A DNA stretch of 34,200 nt from Roseiarcus sp050013915 (GTDB lineage: Bacteria > Pseudomonadota > Alphaproteobacteria > Rhizobiales > Beijerinckiaceae), in contig JBEKEI010000029.1 in the NCBI GenBank assembly GCA_050013915.1, forward strand, positions 1-34,200, in the 5' to 3' direction. Position 1 is the stretch's first letter, and every line of letters begins with the position of its first letter. Both the position numbers and the translations under genes were made by a program. The notes under the pieces were generated by a model. It made no database searches. It saw only the letters and a list, made by a program, of their open reading frames with translations, and was not told the origin of the DNA. Shown in pieces: positions 31,665 through 34,200 of the stretch.

Positions 31665-32642
31665 TCAAAGCGGCCGCACCCGTCCGGGAAGTCCGATCGG
31701 GCATTCGAGCGCGGCCCGGTCCCAGCCGCCTGTGTCGGCGGCGGCTGCATAGGTGGTCGACAGGAAATCGAGCAAAAGCGCCTCCGGGTCGGGCGCGGCC
31801 GCCACCGTGTCGTAGGGGAGGATGAATTCCCCGAGCGTCGTGTCGAAATGCGCGCCGGGCGTCACCCTCCTTTCGCGGAAACCCGCCGGTTCGGGATAGG
31901 CGTAGGAGTAAAACGCCGCGCACGGGAACTCGTCGGCGCCCGGCCAGAAACCGGCGCTGCTCACTTCATGCGAATACGCCTCGCGCGTCACCTCGTCGGG
32001 GAGTCCGGGCACGCCGCCGGGATGACGGGGCGCGGGCCGGCCGGAAAATCGGGTTACCGCCAGGTCGAAGCTGCCCCAGAAGAAATGGACCGGGCTGACC
32101 TTGCCGACGAAGCCGCTGCGAAAGAGCCTGAAGAGGCGATCCGCGTTCACCAGCGCCCGCCAGAAGCGATGGGCGGCGGCCGCGTCATAAGCGCAATGGA
32201 TCCGATCCTGCGAAAAGCGGACAGGGTTCTGGATCTCATTGGCAAGCTCGTTGATCGCGACGCTGACCCCGAGCCCACCCACGAGATCCATCGCCTCGCG
32301 ATAAAAATCGGCCACCGATTGTGGCCTGAGCGAAAAGGAGCCTTCCTCGCCATTGCTCATGCGGACGGAGAGGCGATGGCTGCAAAAGTCGAACTCGATC
32401 TCGAAGATTTCGCCCTTGACCGGTATTGGCGAGGTGCCGAGTCCGCGCGCGGTCAGATAGAGCGGAACCTGCCAGCTGTGGTTGACCCAAGGGGTCAGGG
32501 TCAACCGGATCTTGCCGACGATCTGGGTCCAGAGATGCAAGGTCGCCGCCGTCTCACGCCAGGCGGCATAAGTCAGATCCGGCCATGGCGCGCGAGAGCC
32601 ATCCAATGTGGAGTCGAGAAAGGGCGCGTTGGCCTGGGCCAT
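31665..32642 (-). CDS. DUF5996 family protein
   Basis: A 325-residue protein of unknown function recognised as DUF5996 by its strongly conserved blocks: WPDLTYAAWRETAATLHLWT, QIVGKIRLTLTPWVNHSWQV, PLYLTARGLGTSPIP, EIEFDFCSHRL, SPVHFFWGSFDLAVTRFSGR, REAYSHEVSSAGFWPG, and AFYSYAYPEPAGF. Several invariant His, Trp, Asp and Glu residues suggest an enzyme or binding fold, but no reaction is known to me. No signal peptide is present, so it is probably cytoplasmic. It has no close operon partner: 411 bases lie before the next gene and 745 empty bases lie upstream. Confidence 0.88.
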   Translation of the reverse strand: MAQANAPFLDSTLDGSRAPWPDLTYAAWRETAATLHLWTQIVGKIRLTLTPWVNHSWQVPLYLTARGLGTSPIPVKGEIFEIEFDFCSHRLSVRMSNGEEGSFSLRPQSVADFYREAMDLVGGLGVSVAINELANEIQNPVRFSQDRIHCAYDAAAAHRFWRALVNADRLFRLFRSGFVGKVSPVHFFWGSFDLAVTRFSGRPAPRHPGGVPGLPDEVTREAYSHEVSSAGFWPGADEFPCAAFYSYAYPEPAGFRERRVTPGAHFDTTLGEFILPYDTVAAAPDPEALLLDFLSTTYAAAADTGGWDRAALECPIGLPGRVRPL

Positions 32643-33387
32643 GCGGCAAAGCTCCGTTTCCCCGCCCGCTGCTCAAACCGGGCGCGCGGACGGCCCGCAT
32701 CCGGCTTGCCCTCGGGATCGTTGCACGGCTTTCGGCGCCGCGTGCGGATGCCCTCGCCAGGGCTACGCGACGCCGAGGTCTCCCCAGTTCCATTGCCGGG
32801 AGAAGCGCCACCCCGCGGCTTGCCTCTGCGCCGTGTGGCGAGAAAACCGCGCAACGTCGTCCGTGACCCGGAGATCGCCATCCCGATACGGCTCGGCGAG
32901 GCCGCCATCGCCAGAATACGCCAGCCGGCCGAGCACAAATCTTCAGCCGGTTGCGAACTTGCCGCCCTGCCGCCGCGTTTGTCAATCGGCGCGCAAGCGC
33001 GGCTCTGACGCATGATGCGCCCGGCCGACGCGATCAACAGGGCCATTGCGCCGACCCGGGCAGCTGCCGCCGGCAAGGCAATCCGCGCGATCCTGCCGTT
33101 GGCCCCGGCCTGCTCCCCGATGCGGCCTCGCGCCGCCGGCGTCCGGCGACGGCGGATATGACGCGCGGCCACCCCGGCTCCGCCGCCTCCCCGGCGACGG
33201 ACGTTCCCCTGCGAACCGGCGCCATGCCGGGCGCGCGTTTGGCCGGTCGCGCGCGCCGAGGTTGGCGGAGCGGCCGGCGCGGGCGGCGCGGGCGGATCGG
33301 GATTGGTCGAGGCGCCCTCGGTTCAGAGCGGGACGATGACGGCGCGATGGGCGCGTCGCCGGCAATCCGGGCGCGCCCACCGCGCCG
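32643..33387. other. GC-rich stretch without a recognisable gene
   Basis: Many open frames cross this region on all strands because stops are rare at this GC level, but all give Arg/Ala/Pro-rich translations with no family pattern. A TTGACA -35-like box lies at 32985-32980 on the minus strand, with a poor -10 (GCAAGT), and could serve the DUF5996 gene through a ~300-base leader. A 9-base unit, GGCGCGGGC, is repeated twice in tandem at 33276-33293. Confidence 0.45.
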
Positions 33388-34200
33388 TCAGGCCGGCTGC
33401 ACCGCGATCTTCGCGTTCGGATAGGCCGATTCGATGACCTTGACGCAGGCCTCGAGACCCATCGCCTTGGCCTCGTGGTCGAAGGTCGCCCCCGAGAGAT
33501 AGTTCGCGCAGATCGTCTCGAGCGCGACGGCGGGGGCGCGCGCGCCGCCGTCCGTCCTCGCCTTTTCGATCGCCGCCTGGATCGCGCCCTTCTGGGCGGG
33601 ACGAAGGCTGAACGACATCCGGGTGACCGCCTCGGCGCCGTCATGGGCGATCGCCTTCCGGGCGCCGGCGTTCTTGTGCTCGGCGACGCGGGCGATCAGC
33701 GTGCGCGTCGTGCTCGCCTGCGCGATCGCGACCCATTCATCGACGTTGTCGGGCGTGATGACGCCGGCGATTTCCTTGAGCTTGCTCCAGCCGAGCCGGC
33801 GCACCTTCTCCCAGGCGACCTCGCTGCGGGCGAGCTGGCCATAGAGCGCCATCCACTGGACCGCCTTTCCATAGGGAATCCCGTGTTCGGCCTCGACGAA
33901 TTCCTTGAACGAGCCACGGGACTCCGGCCAGCCCTCGGCCTTGAGCCGCGCCAGAACGCCGCCGAGGCGGAACAGGGCGACCTCGCTCTGATCGGCCAGT
34001 CTGCCGACCGAGCCGAGCGCGTCCGTTTCGTCGAGGCTGTCGATCTCCGCGATCAGATGATGGAGCGCGTCGGGCGGGCCGACCGCCGCGCCCGGCTCCC
34101 AGGCCGCCAGCGCGCCGGCGCCGGCGTCGTCGTTGCCCGGGCTCTGGCGGCCTTCGCGGCGGACCAGCTGGCCCTCGGCGGGATTGCCGAGCGCGGCGAG
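33388..34200 (-). CDS. Unknown protein, partial, phage/plasmid-like
   Basis: The frame is open from the right edge of the window to a stop at 33388-33390, giving at least 270 residues; the ATG at 33852 is internal, since coding clearly continues upstream (AEHGIPYGKAVQWMALYGQL). I do not recognise a named family. The middle segment (SFKEFVEAEHGIPYGKAVQW, then VRRLGWSKLKEIAGVITPDN and VDEWVAIAQAST) resembles a helical pattern found in phage- or plasmid-type proteins of unknown function, where a short DNA-binding-like helical unit is followed by LGW.K...IA.V.T..NV..W. The N-terminus is missing. The end is normal (stop after AVQPA). Confidence 0.75.
   Translation of the reverse strand, partial: LAALGNPAEGQLVRREGRQSPGNDDAGAGALAAWEPGAAVGPPDALHHLIAEIDSLDETDALGSVGRLADQSEVALFRLGGVLARLKAEGWPESRGSFKEFVEAEHGIPYGKAVQWMALYGQLARSEVAWEKVRRLGWSKLKEIAGVITPDNVDEWVAIAQASTTRTLIARVAEHKNAGARKAIAHDGAEAVTRMSFSLRPAQKGAIQAAIEKARTDGGARAPAVALETICANYLSGATFDHEAKAMGLEACVKVIESAYPNAKIAVQPA

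Noticed and set aside
32480..32506. Perfect 9-base inverted repeat GGTTGACCC ... GGGTCAACC containing TGACCC-AAG-GGGTCA, like a RutR site
   Set aside because: It lies inside the DUF5996 gene over the conserved LTLTPWVNH block, and its half-site spacing is one base longer than the RutR consensus. Coding constraint explains it better than an operator.
33276..33293. Tandem copy of GGCGCGGGC as a repeat element
   Set aside because: Two short units in a very GC-rich stretch are expected by chance; no array or flanking element is present.
1..34200. CRISPR array, insertion sequence or toxin-antitoxin pair
   Set aside because: No regularly spaced repeats, transposase motifs, terminal inverted repeats or recognisable toxin-antitoxin genes were seen on either strand.

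Overview
The window is GC-rich DNA, dense with genes, from what looks like an alphaproteobacterium, probably of the Rhizobiales (Hyphomicrobiales). The grounds are strong G/C preference at third codon positions, frequent GTG/TTG starts, a bo3-type quinol oxidase cluster, a BMP-type nucleoside importer, GMC oxidoreductases and a RutR-like regulator. No transposase, phage integrase, CRISPR array or rRNA was seen. The species cannot be fixed from the sequence alone.

Layout. Positions 1-1898 (+) carry the end of a GlcD-type FAD oxidase and a flavodoxin-fold quinone reductase. A tRNA-Ser(CGA) follows at 1999-2088, then about 670 bases with no convincing gene. From 13220 down to 2763 (- strand) eleven genes run in one direction, mostly with overlaps or gaps under 60 bases: a uracil-DNA-glycosylase-like protein, a GMC oxidoreductase, a NIPSNAP-family gene broken by one extra base, a BMP-type ABC importer (binding protein, double ATPase, two permeases), a VOC protein, two short-chain dehydrogenases and a nucleoside hydrolase. 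Divergent from this train is a RutR-like TetR regulator (13470-14135, +). The shared promoter region holds a perfect TGACC-AAAA-GGTCA palindrome, close to the known RutR operator. I read the train as a nucleoside/nucleobase uptake and breakdown unit under pyrimidine-type control, with an unexpected set of oxidoreductases; this is inference.

Positions 14506-18305 (+) encode cyoABCD, a cytochrome bo-type quinol oxidase with no cyoE following. Positions 18432-20909 (-) hold a second GMC enzyme and a glucose-1-dehydrogenase-like SDR. These are divergent from DoxX, cupin and multi-module VOC genes (21074-22852, +). Positions 22878-30042 (-) hold a large GH63-type glycosidase downstream of a two-gene RND efflux system (adaptor plus one pump, no outer-membrane channel).

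The right end has a chloroperoxidase-like alpha/beta hydrolase (30429-31253, -), a DUF5996 protein (31665-32642, -), about 745 bases of very GC-rich DNA without a recognisable gene, and a partial unknown protein (33388 to the window edge, -) that resembles phage/plasmid-type proteins of unknown function.

The most interesting features are the RutR-type operator in front of an eleven-gene train, the UNG-like enzyme that heads it, and the precisely placed frameshift in the NIPSNAP gene.
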